Assembly: GCF_914767665.1 (NCBI RefSeq)
Contig: NC_059501.1
Coordinates: 70,158,798-70,222,797, forward strand
Direction: 5' to 3'
DNA: 64,000 nt
Origin: Harmonia axyridis
Lineage: Eukaryota > Arthropoda > Insecta > Coleoptera > Coccinellidae
Shown here: piece by piece, positions 1 to 11,838 of the stretch
How positions within the stretch are numbered: the stretch's first letter is position 1
Layout of the letters: every line of letters starts with the position of its first letter
The notes under the pieces: model-generated
What the model saw: the letters and a program-made list of their open reading frames with translations, nothing else
What the model was told of the DNA's origin: nothing
The model's database searches: none
Translations under genes and position numbers: made by a program

Positions 1-267
1 TTTCAAAATTCGAAAAGTACCATTCAAATTCCGTAATCTGTCAATTTTCGTAACAGTCACACCATCTACTAAGATCCAATACAAAGTCACTAGGATATAT
101 AATCTGAATTTTTCATGATGAATTTCGACAATAATTCACAAAGCTTGACTGAAATAGAGAAAATATCGTCTAATACTCGTTGCAGAAGGCAAACTTCGCT
201 CCTTCGTTGCTCGTTTACGAATTTCGCATTCGTGTTGGAATAGGAGCCTATTCTGTAACTTGTTTTA
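1..267. other. AT-rich sequence, nothing recognised
   Basis: No open frame, repeat or site that I can name. It ends at a small MITE. Confidence 0.5.
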
Positions 268-377
268 TAGCGTATTCGACTAGCTGTGACAGTTCGAATT
301 AATTTGAATTTTTGTAGAACTAGACGACATAATCAGCTCGAATTAATTCGAACAGGAGCAGCCAGTCGAATACGCTA
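268..377. mobile_element. 110-bp foldback MITE
   Basis: The left arm starts TAGCGTATTCGACTAGCTG and the right arm ends CAGCCAGTCGAATACGCTA. The arms are inverted, with a second inverted block (TTCGAATTAAT) inside, and they begin and end in TA. No coding capacity. The superfamily cannot be decided from so short a copy. Confidence 0.7.
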
Positions 378-1867
378 CTAGAATATACTACTCATAAAGA
401 TATATAATTATGTACTTTTTGAAGCTGCGAGTTTCATTAAAAGTTTGGTGATATTTTGGTACCTTGTATTTTAATTGACTATTTATTATTACCGCATGTT
501 TTGTAATGATTAGTGAAATACACTTGATTTGATCTCATGAATTATTACACTTTCGTACGCAAAATGTGTTGAGTTTTTCACAACATATTCAAACGTAATA
601 ATTCTTTTCAACTTCAACTTTTTCTCAAGAAGTGATAATATCAATCTTAGAAAAATCCATAAATCGTTTATTGAAATCGAATTCTGATTTTTCTTGTAAG
701 CAGTGTAGTGACTCTTCGCTTGGTCGAGAGATGCCGGCGTGGGCTGCGCATATCTCGCAAAACCGGAACCGCTTGGGATCTAAACTACTGCGAATGCCTC
801 GCCAAAGCAGAAATTATGTTTCGGAATGTTCAATACTTTGGAAAGTTTCAAAAACCAGTTATGTTCACAATACAATTAATAAATATCGTTATAATCATGA
901 ACTAGAATTGGATGAAATGGATCTTGTCAACTGAAAATCAAGGTTCACAAAATGTATATACATTTTCCATACAAATTGTTCATTAATGTATATAAATGTT
1001 ATTCACTTTTTCCAAAAAAAAGACTTTGATAATTAATAGACAATCAAATATAGACAAAATGTGTATATATTATATCTCGACACGTGACGAAAAAAAATAT
1101 AAAATTATCAATCTATAAAAATTCTCATGAATATCCCTCGACGGAATTCAATGCAGTTATCATTAGTTCAAAGATCCGAATGAATATTTGTAAAATTTAT
1201 ATCTCCATAATATCGTAGAAATATATTTTTTTCGAATTATTCAAATGATTATCTGTTTCTAGTTTTAGAAAAAAATTTTTTTCAATAAGATTCGGTGATG
1301 TTTTGTTTTTGAGCGAGGAGGATTTATGCGACCGACTTTATACCAAATCGTATAGCTTTCGTAGTTTCCCATGAAAGCTCTAGAGTCTAGACAACGTACG
1401 TATGACTTCGAATAGAATTGTGCAAGACACGCTTTTCATATCAAAAATTAAAAATTACACTTGAAGACGTTGTCTGAATCAGCTGATTCTTCATCGGAAT
1501 TCGACGCGGAACTTAGTTGTATTTCTTCTTCATTCAATGCATTTCCACACATTTCTTCTTCATGGTGAACTCCATTCAAATAAGAATAAGGTGTGATGGA
1601 TTTCATGTTCGAATAACCGATAATTATTGAAAGCTGGTTTTCGCTGACTTCATTTTTTGTTGGACTCAAGACAGTTCTTCAGTTCAGTTATTTGTAAATC
1701 TGGCTATTTAAGATATCGAAAATCATATAAATGTCAACACGCAGAAACTACTATTCTCACTTGACAATGCTGAAGAATCTCATATGGTAGTACTTCAGTA
1801 CTTAACAGCGCTGAAGAGTATTATAAGGTGCAACTCTCTTTATATTTGAATATTAAAATTTCATTAT
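378..1867. other. Non-coding AT-rich stretch with one weak acidic open frame
   Basis: Mostly AT-rich and repetitive in composition. On the minus strand, 1669-1448 is an open frame of 73 codons whose C-terminal half is acidic and serine-rich (NEEEIQLSSASNSDEESADS). I do not recognise it and it has no splice or promoter support. 1759-1831 carries two copies of an interspersed motif (GCTGAAGAGTCTCATATGGT-like) that recurs elsewhere in the window. Confidence 0.35.
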
Positions 1868-2769
1868 TTGGAAAATAGTAACGAAATACGTGAAGTCCCG
1901 ATAGGTAATTCTTCAGGGAAATTCACTCCGGAAACAAGGTACAAAAAAAGACAGTCCGAAATGCATGTGGAAGTAACCCTCAAAAAACAAATTTCCTGTA
2001 ATGCTATTCCCATATCACCCGGAACGGATATTTCTTTATCATCTCATCATAATTTCATGAAAACCAAGAAACATCGACAGCAGGCTCTCTCAGGTGTACC
2101 GATATCCCCGAAACCCCAGTGCGTGTGCGTCATCATGCATTTATATTACGTTATGAATAGAGAATCGGCATCTCAAAAACTGCCGTTATCGCTGCCAGCT
2201 TCGAAATTATCAATTACCCCCCATAACCGCATTCGTGATTCGACTCGCTCGAATGCTCGACAAACCCGCCCACATCCTACTTATTGCAAATCCAATCCTA
2301 CGGGATAGCTTATTGTTCCCGGTTATCATACGTATGGAACTTCCTGTCAAATCTGATATGGTCTGGCTCCTTCGTGATAAATTCAGGATCCATCCCAACG
2401 TTGCTTCGATTACAGACGTGGCTGTTGATATTCGCATTGTCGAAGATTGGACATGGCAAACATAGATCGGGTTGTAGTGATTCCATCGTTGAGCAATCAA
2501 GTTGTTTGAGATTGGGGAGGGCTCAAGGAGGAGAACAGGAACATACCGAGACGGGAAAGTTAGTTCTGAATGCATTTCAGGAGACAGAGAATTATGGTAA
2601 TGACTTTCTGGGGGCTCCTTGTTTATGTTTCAGTTCAGATGTTCGCTTCTCTAGGCAGTTGGTATATTTCAGAAGTGAGTACATACTCGTATTTAATGAC
2701 TTTATTGAAAAAATAGAGAAGCATTTCATCATAAGACAGCTGAATAACACACGCCTCAGACTGATATAA
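1868..2769. other. GC-richer stretch with overlapping open frames, unassigned
   Basis: Open frames of 76 to 161 codons overlap on both strands here (for example 1868-2308 and 2284-2769 on +, 2575-2210 on -). None shows a domain I know, and the overlap of several frames suggests base composition rather than selection on one protein. It could be an old transposon fragment or a conserved non-coding block. No splice sites stand out. Confidence 0.3.
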
Positions 2770-4881
2770 AATTCTATCAAACTTCGATTTTTCCAAAGAC
2801 TTTCGACGAAAAGTCTAGTCAACCAACTCAATTTTCATCTATTTCATTGAAAAAAATCGGCAAATAAATTATTAACAATATTGAGACCCTCAACAATCGA
2901 ATAGAAAGAATCATTTTTCTTTCATCCATATAATTTATTGCATTATAACAGCTATTCAAAAGTAGTTTGTTACGAATATAAAATTAAAAATATTACTATG
3001 GAATATTACTATATCACTATAAAATAATGGAATCAGGGATATTTATTGCACATAATATGAATTGATTATATACCACAGGAAATTTCCATAGGCACCAAAT
3101 CACAAATGCAATGGACCAATTACTATCGTATCTTCTAAAGTTTAATTGGAATCTAGAATCTGCGATTGACAATTCTGCCGAAAAAAAATATATGAGGTTT
3201 TTAATTATTAATTTTTCATTTTGATTTCATAAATTGGTTGAATCCTGCGGCATTTTTTACGACATATTATTTTTCTCTCGGTGTAATCTTCTAACCAGAA
3301 TGCGGTTTTCTCATTTTACACTTCTTTTATTTCTTCATGTTGATATATCTCAGTTATTCATGATCGTATAAAATTTCGTTGAAATTACAACCATTAAGAA
3401 CTGTTGATGGTTGGCCCATTAACAGATGTTTATTGTCGATCCATTAGGAGAATTTATCGTCCAATCATTAAGACGTGCTTGTTATTGACTCTTTCGTTTC
3501 ATTATTGACGGTAAGTGTGATATGGGTCAATTTTAAAATGATTTACTGTTTTGTTGCTTGAATTTGTTCGAAACCTCGAAAAAAATTAATCGACTGAAAT
3601 GTTTATCGAAATGAACAAGTTATACCTAAGTGAACATCAGAACAATCAATTTCAATAACAAACGAAAGGATTGTTCTACTTATTTGTACCTACATCTTCG
3701 GTGGTGAATCATGATATTGTCAATTCAAATGTTCACATATATTGGCAATATTTCCAAATTAAGGTTCAATCCGAACAAAAACTATTAATATGATCACTTC
3801 AGATTTCCTCTCTGTTTTATTCAGCTTAGACTTTTCAACCAAAGTTTTCGTAATAAATATGTTTGTTTTTTGAGGACTCGAATAAGTTTTATTTGTAAAT
3901 TGATGTTGTACAGTTAATATTTCAGAGATGTTTCGCTCAATTTTGCCTTTAAAATTTCTCTAATAATTTAGTGATGTTATTACATCCATAACTATATTCC
4001 ACCATTCGTGCAGTTACATCTAGGTATTCTTTTGAAGAAATGTTACAGGTGGGATCTGGTTGAATAGTGTTTGGTATGGAAATCCCAGTGGTGTAGATGT
4101 AGGGGTTTCTTTCGGCCTCCAGCGGCTTTAGACGGCTGTAGGCCGGCGGAAACTACTTGCTTCTTCACTGCTCCACATGCAAGAGAGATGATTCGATCCA
4201 GCAGCATTTTGTTGGAAGGTGCATTAGGAAATGTTCACAGGAAGAATTCGAATGTGCAGCTAATTTTATGAATTTTTCACAATTAACAATTAACAATGGT
4301 TCGTGGTTAGTTATCATGAGGTTATAATTTTTGTTATAATTATAAAGTTATCATTAATATCATTATTTTTCTTTAATTATATCATAGTTTTGTTACTTCT
4401 GACATTCAATATCTAAGTGGTGGTGCAACTATATCTGATATTATTTATATGATTCAATAAAATATATTTGATTTCGAGCTATCGTTCGAATTATGTCCTT
4501 TTTCCAGTTATTAATCCATTAATACAAGCTATATAAAAAAAATGTGATCATTATAAAATTTGAATGGAATTATATGGAATAATAATTGTTGTATATGCTA
4601 GACTAGATGACGATTCATGTATGATGACCTTTATTATAATCCGTTCATATGTGAAATATGTAATCTAGGTAGAACCAATAAACAGTTCATCTTGGGTCTT
4701 CAAGAAATGCCTTTCATTCCTTTAATGTTTAATGTCTTACGACCTAACCTATTCAGAATCTATGAAAATGAATTGAATAATATAACAATAATATTCATAC
4801 AACTGGTACAAACACAAATTCTATGGTATTAATTATGGAACCAGTTTTAAATATTTAAAACAATAAAGATTATTATAAATC

Positions 4882-4921
<40 letters not shown>

Positions 4922-5560
4922 CAATATAATACTACGTCAATAAGATGAAAGATTATTTGCAAGATTTTTCTGAAACTGAAAAAAATAAGTTTTCTAAAAC
5001 TATATAAAATGAGTAAACGGTTAATGAATTAACATAAGGTAGATACCATTTTTCCTCATCGGTGTCTTATATTACTGAATTCACAAAATCATTTATATTC
5101 ATTTCACTAACTTGCATTAGACAGTACCGTAACCTAATAGGCTAACTGAAGAAAACGTGTAAGATAGCAATCTGAATACGTCAGATTTCCACTTTTACTT
5201 CTCTGTGAAATGGATATGCAATTCAACATTCACAATTGAATTGACAATTTTAGAGGATTTAATTCAATCTTTTGGTTGATGTTGACTCTTATCAATATAA
5301 GAGATTTTGGATGCCTCATTTTTCAGCACAACACCCTCAATATTACTTTCTCAATTCAAAGGGCAAGGAAAAAAGGAAAGTAATAGATTCACAACTATTT
5401 TCCGGTTTTCAATGGAATTACATACTATACATATAATCCATAATCGGCAGAGGTATTTTTTGAATAAAAAACTTTTTTAGGCGCGTTGAGCACTTCTTGG
5501 GTGAAGAAAAATCATGGAACCGAAAGCACTCCATGCGTGTCAATTTGTTTATAAATTCAT
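2770..5560. other. AT-rich stretch without recognised genes
   Basis: No coding features supported. 4071-4271 is a GC-richer patch with a 66-codon frame of no recognisable family. 4885-4918 is an (AT)n microsatellite. Confidence 0.5.
4885..4918. repeat. (AT)n microsatellite
   Basis: An uninterrupted run of about 17 AT dinucleotides. Confidence 0.95.
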
Positions 5561-5795
5561 CTTATACACTGCGTCCGTAACCGTTAAGTATGGAACAAAA
5601 TTCATTTTCAGCTAAACAGACCATTCTAAGAAATAATCCTGAAACATGTCGATTTTTTATTTTAATTTACCGTATTTTAAAATAATAATCTAATATACAG
5701 GGTGAATTACTTTCGAGTAATGACGTCAGCGTCATTTTTCCGATTACTCTAGCTGAGCAGATTCCAAAAATGTATCACATGTTGATTCCAATTGG

Positions 5796-6189
5796 TACAG
5801 GGTGGACAAAAATACAATAGTTTTGTGTGTGCTCATAAAGTGACGCGTAACATTCTTTATTAGTTAAATTAACAATATTATCAAAAATACGGCAATTGGT
5901 TTGAATATAACACCCTGTAGTTTGTTACATTTTCAGATTGATAAAAATGTATGAAAATAAGAAATAATTTCTTTCATATTCGGTCTGCTAGACCAAAAGT
6001 ACCAAACATGTTTGGAAACAGCTCATTTTTATTGATCTAAAAATGTAACAAACTACAGGGTGTTACATTCAAACCAATTAGCGCTAGACAATAAGTATTT
6101 TTGATAATATTGTTAATTTAACTAATAAAGAATATTATGCGTTATTTTATGAGCACACACGAAACTATTGTATTTTTGTCCACCCTGTA
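5796..6189. mobile_element. 394-bp palindromic MITE, TACAGGGTGGACA ends
   Basis: It begins TACAGGGTGGACAAAAATAC and ends with the inverse GTATTTTTGTCCACCCTGTA. The arms stay complementary for about 130 bases through AATATTGTTAATTTAACTAA and AACACCCTGTAGTTTGT. The unpaired centre (about 5950-6030) contains CTGCTAGACCAAAAGT. Both ends carry TA, as expected for Tc1/mariner-type insertion. No open frame. Another CAGGGTG end lies just outside at 5699, suggesting nested insertion. Confidence 0.85.
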
Positions 6190-6956
6190 CCACTTTTAGT
6201 GATCTTTTGAAATTCAGAGAAGACGCTGGTGATAAATATAAATACAGAAATAGAAAGAAACGGAATACTGATGTCGCCTACGACAATCATGGATGCCTTA
6301 TTGTGTTTCAATTATTTTCATTTTGCCCCCCCTGAGAAAAATTTCTGCGGGCGCCCATGTTGGCCAGATATCAAAACACCATTTACTTTGATATTCGCGA
6401 AAAGTTATTCTTTAAAAGCAATATTTGCGATATGAATGAATCATTCATTCCTCTTGAACATAAAAAAGCCGGTTTTGTTAACACATAACGACACGCTCCA
6501 ATGCTTCAAAATTTGGACCAATACCCCTGAAAACGCGTGCTGAAATGAATAAACAAGCCAATTAATTTCTCTCTAATCGTTCGAAATAAATTAATAATTC
6601 GATATGATAGACCAGTATTGGATATCGCATCACACCTAAAACTGCATAAGTGTAAAAGTTTGAATCGAATAAATAGATAGTGATTTGATTAGTGAGCATT
6701 TTCGAAAACATTCGCTTCTCTGAAACACGAAACCGAAATCCCTGATTCCGCACCGAACTAACAATCATTCGAAACAATTAGTCCATACTCGTCGTGTTGG
6801 CAATCGATTGTCCATTAGTGGCTGCAGACTCAACCGCATTTGGTACCGATGATGAATATTCTGATACGACCATACAAAAACAATGAAAACTCTATTCCAG
6901 TGGTGCAGTATACGAAACGTATTGCAGGACTGAAGGAATGCATTAATTTCGAATTT

Positions 6957-6984
6957 CTAATTGCTATTTAGTATAGCAATTAGA
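6957..6984. repeat. Short perfect hairpin
   Basis: CTAATTGCTAT, a 5-base loop TTAGT, then ATAGCAATTAG. It lies directly beside the much longer hairpin at 6984-7086. Confidence 0.8.
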
Positions 6985-7086
6985 AATTTTGCCACTTCCC
7001 TCTCTGCTCCTGGGTTAAATTTTCCTTCAATATTAGTTATTGGAGGAAAAAATAACCCAGGAGCAGAGAGGGAAGTGGCAAAATTT
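6984..7086. repeat. Perfect 34-bp inverted repeat with 35-nt loop
   Basis: The left arm 6984-7017 contains GCCACTTCCCTCTCTGCTCC. The right arm 7053-7086 is its exact reverse complement (GGAGCAGAGAGGGAAGTGGC). Pairing continues weakly through the adjoining T and A runs. There are no terminal duplications or TIR motifs of a known MITE. It could be a hairpin RNA locus or a foldback copying event. Confidence 0.85.
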
Positions 7087-7516
7087 AGATCGGAATCGGT
7101 CAGGAAAAAACAATTTTAAACCCTTCTGAAATTTTCAGGGTTTACGTTTCTGAATGTGTGAAAACCTGGAATCGAATAATGAAAATCCATGTGTTCGTCG
7201 TCAATATTTTTTCTCGGAAATTAAAAGGAATATTATATTTTACCGCAAAATCGTACTCTAGATGAATTATAATTTTTTAATATTATTCTTCCGATAAGAA
7301 ATGGCCGAACTTTGGTCTTGGCAAGTGAAATCAAGTCATTTTTGACTTTGCTTTAGGCTGCTTTATCAAGTGGAAGGCAGAGGTTAGGATCTGATTGGGG
7401 ATTAAGATTATTATCATCTCCTCTGTTACTTTCGATTCTCAGAAATAAATCTCTAGAATATCTCTTGAGTTTGCAATGAACAACATTTCTTCAAGGAGGC
7501 GTCTTAATGTAGGTAC

Positions 7517-7640
7517 TGTTATGGATCGTATATATTATTTTTTCAATTCTTGAATAAAATATTAAATTTGATATTTGGATCCAATAACAAAACAATAATA
7601 ATATAGACGATCCGTAACAATTGTCGCCTAACGCGTGGCT
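7517..7640 (+). mobile_element. LTR remnant and primer-binding-site-like sequence
   Basis: 7517-7619 begins TGTTATGGATCG and ends CGATCCGTAACA, the TG...CA ends with short inverted repeats typical of LTRs, although 103 bp is far shorter than a normal LTR, so it may be internally deleted. It is followed two bases later by TGTCGCCTAACGCGTGG, which resembles a lysine-tRNA primer binding site with several mismatches. A coiled-coil-rich, gag-like reading region follows at 7740. Confidence 0.45.
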
Positions 7641-7739
7641 AATAATATTTTTAGTACAGCATTGTTTTGAAAAATTCTAATCAAATTAAATATTAATACA
7701 TAATTATTGAAATCTTATCATCAATCGATTGAAATATGG

Positions 7740-8420
7740 AAACAATAAATAAAACGAAAATTGGAAAGAATGGAGATAAAGAAGAATGTATGAGAAATCC
7801 ATTAATCAATAAAGAAAGTATTATGAAATTACTGATGAAGAAATAAATGGAACAGAATAGCAATGATATTTAAAATAAAATTGAACTAAATACGAAAGCA
7901 ATCAAGCAAAATATAGAAAGTTTGGAGAATGAAATAGAAGAGAATTTACAAAAAAAGGAAAGGAGAATGGATAAAAAAATATTGCTATAATGAACAAGAT
8001 GAAAAGTTAGAAATAATACTGAACTGAAAAAGGAACAAACACAAAAGAAGTTAGAAAATATTGATGAAACGATGAAAAAATTGGTGGATGAAATAAATAT
8101 TTGTAAAAACAATATAATGAATATTAAACGACAGGAGATAAATTTCACAAAGAATATTAGAGAAGCAGGAGAAGGAATGAAAAATACAGAAGATGGACAA
8201 GCGAAAAAAGGCAATGCAGTACTAGAAGAAATAAAAAGAAATATCAAAAATAAATACAAAATCATTTATTGAATGCAGAGTGTAAACGAAAGGTTGGCAG
8301 GAATATAGAACATTCTAGGAATATTTCTGGAGAAAGATTCAACAAAATCATGTTAGAAAATAAAGGAGGAGAATGAAGAAAGAAAGAAAGAAATGCGTAC
8401 AAGAGCAAAAAAAATGGGCA
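7740..8420 (+). pseudogene. Gag-like lysine/glutamate-rich relic of an LTR retrotransposon
   Basis: The + strand is A-rich and reads as broken frames with a strong K/E/I/N bias (for example EIKRNIKNKYK near 8240 and KKLVDEINICKNNIMNIKRQ from 8075), consistent with a coiled coil. Stops and frame changes interrupt it near 7858 and 8020. The position just downstream of an LTR and PBS-like sequence suggests a gag remnant. No zinc knuckle, protease or RT was found, so the assignment is tentative. An A-rich low-complexity origin is the alternative. Confidence 0.35.
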
Positions 8421-9229
8421 ATAGGTTAAAAATTTGTTTTCATTTGCGAAAATATAAAAAATTATTATCTAGATATGTTTTTATTTCGTTTCAAAACATT
8501 TTTATTTTTGTATGTGTGTCTGAATGGTTGAATATTTCGCCATACCTATGATTTTGACATCTTTTATCAGCTTTCTGGTTATTTCGAAAACAGAGATCGG
8601 GGTCTTTGAAGAATTTTTCTCTGAATGATATAGTTCTTGAGATGCTATCAGTTAGCATCGAATTTGGGACAACCTGTATAATTTATTCCATTGTACTATG
8701 ACAAAATAACAATAAATGATCGTTGCTCTGTAAGAAATTATTGTATACACAACTTTTTGACCACTAACGACCGCCCCTTTTAATATATTACCCTTTGTAT
8801 CTCAAAAACTGGTCATAGCAAAGCCAATACTGTTATAATAGTGTACTCGGACTAAGAGTAATGACAAAAATTGTAAAATACCACGGATGACGTTTTCAAT
8901 TACAGGGTAGATTATGAACAAAACAAATTTCATTCTGATCAATGTTTGACTCACCCAGTATCTAACAATAATTTTTATTGAAAATCAGTCTGAAATTATT
9001 ACCTTACGGGTTAGCAAGAGTTGTTTTCCCTACGAGGAATGGTACTTCAAAGAAATGCCATTATCCAACTTTGACTCTCTGTATCTCTAAAACTACTCAT
9101 ATTATTGGTCTTATTCTACGACATACAAAAAATTTCGAAAAATTAACCAGTGAAAATTTTTCCATTAGTCTGCTGCCTGGTTCTTTCCAATTATAGAGAG
9201 TCAATCAAATCAAGTTCAGCCCCTTTTAA
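8421..9229. other. Probable transposon-derived non-coding sequence
   Basis: Contains phrases typical of insect DNA-transposon ends (GGGACAACCTGTAT near 8667, ACAGGGTAGATTATGAAC near 8903), but the element limits cannot be set. The open frame at 8978-9196 is not recognised. Confidence 0.3.
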
Positions 9230-9815
9230 TCAAGCAACAAACTTCGATACTTAATCTTCATCACAAACCGAAACGAACAGACGTGACCTTTTCGAAAGAA
9301 GTCGAGCGCGCCGCCACTGGAGTCGAACGATCGATCAATCTCACCCAGTTTGTGGTCCAGATATGACAAGATCATTCACCCAGTTTACCCAGCGTGTTTT
9401 TTTATCGCAGCATACTCTCGACGAGATATTGGCCGTTCCACTTTCGAACGTTTGAAATATGGAATCCATTATGGCCTAAATCTCGGTGGAGCTGTTGATG
9501 AAAATGTTTCTAGCATCTGCTGCGGACTGGAGCGATAAAAAAATTGTATCCCATTATCGCTCGCGCGAAAATAACCGGGAGGAAAAATAGCGGAGGACAA
9601 TATTCCATTACCGGTATATTCGAATTTGGGGTTTGTTCCACGTTGATCCACTAACGGTTGAACTGGCGCTTTCAGGTTTTCAGCCGTATCTGCTCTCGCC
9701 CGCTTTTTCCTCTCGATTTTCTGCTTCTATTTTTCATCGAGTACTCGAGTCTGTGATCCCCTGTAAATATATCGTCGGTTTGGTCTGGTTGATAGGGCTG
9801 CAGTTCTGTGCTACA
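9230..9815. other. GC-richer single-copy stretch, candidate conserved non-coding element
   Basis: Clearly GC-richer than its surroundings, with many CG dinucleotides (GTCGAGCGCGCCGCCACTGG, GAACGATCGATCAATC). It has no TE motif and no convincing frame; short frames on both strands overlap. It ends at the CAGGGTG terminus of the next transposon. Confidence 0.4.
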
Positions 9816-9821
9816 GATCTA

Positions 9822-11838
9822 CAGGGTGTAACATAAGTGGATGGCCATAGCCTAGTATTGAATGTAGGTCATCTAGGTCTTACAAGACTGTTAGTTTCAG
9901 GAATACAGAGGGATTCTTGAAAATTGGCTCCTCTTTCTTATATCCATATATTGGAAATCGGCAGTCAGATTTTGTTTAAATTTTGTGGTTTCATGTTATT
10001 TTAATATTACCAGGGCAGTAATCAAATTATTGGGCTTTTTTCCTTTGTCTTCGAAATCTATGTTTTTTATAACTTTTAGCGAAATCTCATTATTGCCTTA
10101 AAATACATAATTCAAAAAAATGAAATCATTTTTCACCTCGATTAACACACTTTTTTCAAAAGCGTAGTAAATGAAAGAATTCATTTTTATTTAACTTTTT
10201 TGAAATACTGTCCTGTTTTTATTCTTTTCGTGATAATACTAATCAGCTGAGATTTGAATTCTGTTCAACACGTCTTCATTCTGAAATCTTCAACATCTAC
10301 TAAGTATTGTTAGACACTGCGTAAATTATTGATTAGAAATATGCATGATTAAACTAGGAAATCTTTCTAAAGTAGTAATAAAATTCAGAATAAAATGTTG
10401 TAACCACCTTGGAAAATATAGACTATAAGTGTATTTGCTTCACAGCTAGAATAAATATTAACAATCGAGTTTTTGAGAAAATTTGAACCTATTTATTTCA
10501 ATTCATAACATATAGGATCGTTATTGCCATGAAAAAATACATATAATTCAGTGTAATGAATTCAATTTCTACTTTGTATGGCATACTCTTTCGAAAATAG
10601 TAGAAGACGAAAGAATTTATTTTTATGTAACTTTTCTACGGTCCTGTTTTTATTTGTTTCATGATAATATTAATCAGTTGAGATTCTGAATTTGCAGCGT
10701 TCTGTTCAACTGATCTCTTAAACCCTCTGCATGTACTGATTGTTGGTATACGCTGCTTTGAATATTGATAAGAAATATGCATAATAAAACTAACAATAAT
10801 AAAATAAAGCTTAGCATATCTACTTTAACTCAACCTCTTTTGAATGAAAACATAAATTTGTGGTACGAATTCTTTTGAAATTTGAAATTAAATTCAAAAC
10901 AAAATGACCGAACCTAGACTGTGAGTGTATATTCACTGCAAAAATAAGTATTAACAATTCAGTTTTTCGGAAATTGTGAACCTATTCATTTCAATTCATA
11001 ACATAGAATTGGAAGAGGAGTATGAAAGTCCTCAAATTTCCTAGTTATCAACAAGACATAGTGCTCTACATCTACGCAAGCTTCTTCTTTATTATGCCGC
11101 AACTGATCCCGTGAGGTGTTTTCAATGCCCATATACCTATCTTATCTTTCAAATAACTCCACAGAAAATGATCGATATGAGTTAGATCCGGTGACCTTGG
11201 TGGCCATATCACAGGATCTCTATTTCAGGAATTGAAATGAATATGTTTGAATTTTTAAGGATTTGATTCGCAATCCTTATTTTTGCTGTGAAGCAGATAG
11301 ACTCACAGTTCACATTTTCTGTTATAATTAAGTCATTTTGTTTTAAATTCAATATCTAGTTTCAAAAGAATGCACAGTATGATCATACATAGTTCTAATC
11401 AATATTTCACGCAATGTGTTACAACATTCAGTTGGTGCTGTTGAACAGAAACTACAAATTCAAAATCTGAGCTGATAACATCAAGTATAAGCACGTTACA
11501 AATAAAAACAGGACTACAAATAAAAACAGGACCGTATTTAAAAAAGTCAGGACATCAAAATGATTGCTTCCGTTCGCTACTCTTTCGGAAAAATTGTGCC
11601 ATTCAGAGTAAAAAAATACTGAATTATGTATTTTTTCATGGAAATAACGATATTCCTCAAAACCTATATTCCTCAAAAATTTTAAATTTCGAAGTCCAAA
11701 GGAAAGACCTCAATAATTTGGAAATATTAAAATTACGTGAAATGTTTTGAAGGGTTGTATGAAGTGAATTAACCCAAAAAATCGGACTGCTGATTTCCAA
11801 GTTATGGATATTAAAAATTAAGGCATCATCACACCCTG
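9822..11838 (-). mobile_element. 2.0-kb TIR transposon relic with DDE transposase remnant
   Basis: Flanked by TA (9820-9821 and 11839-11840), beginning CAGGGTGTAAC and ending CACACCCTG. Long imperfect subterminal arms are inverted: ATCCATATATTGGAAATCGG near 9943 pairs with ATTTCCAAGTTATGGAT near 11793. One arm is also present twice in direct orientation (about 10080-10500 and 10540-10990). On the minus strand around 11215-11030, a broken frame reads WPPRSPDLT, then FLWSYLKDK. This is the end of the DDE catalytic domain of a mariner-related family common in insects. Heavily mutated and inactive. Confidence 0.75.

Noticed and set aside
7870..8265. Minus-strand 131-codon hydrophobic frame
   Set aside because: It is the complement of an A/G-rich, K/E-coding strand; the F/S/I-rich composition is an artefact of base content.
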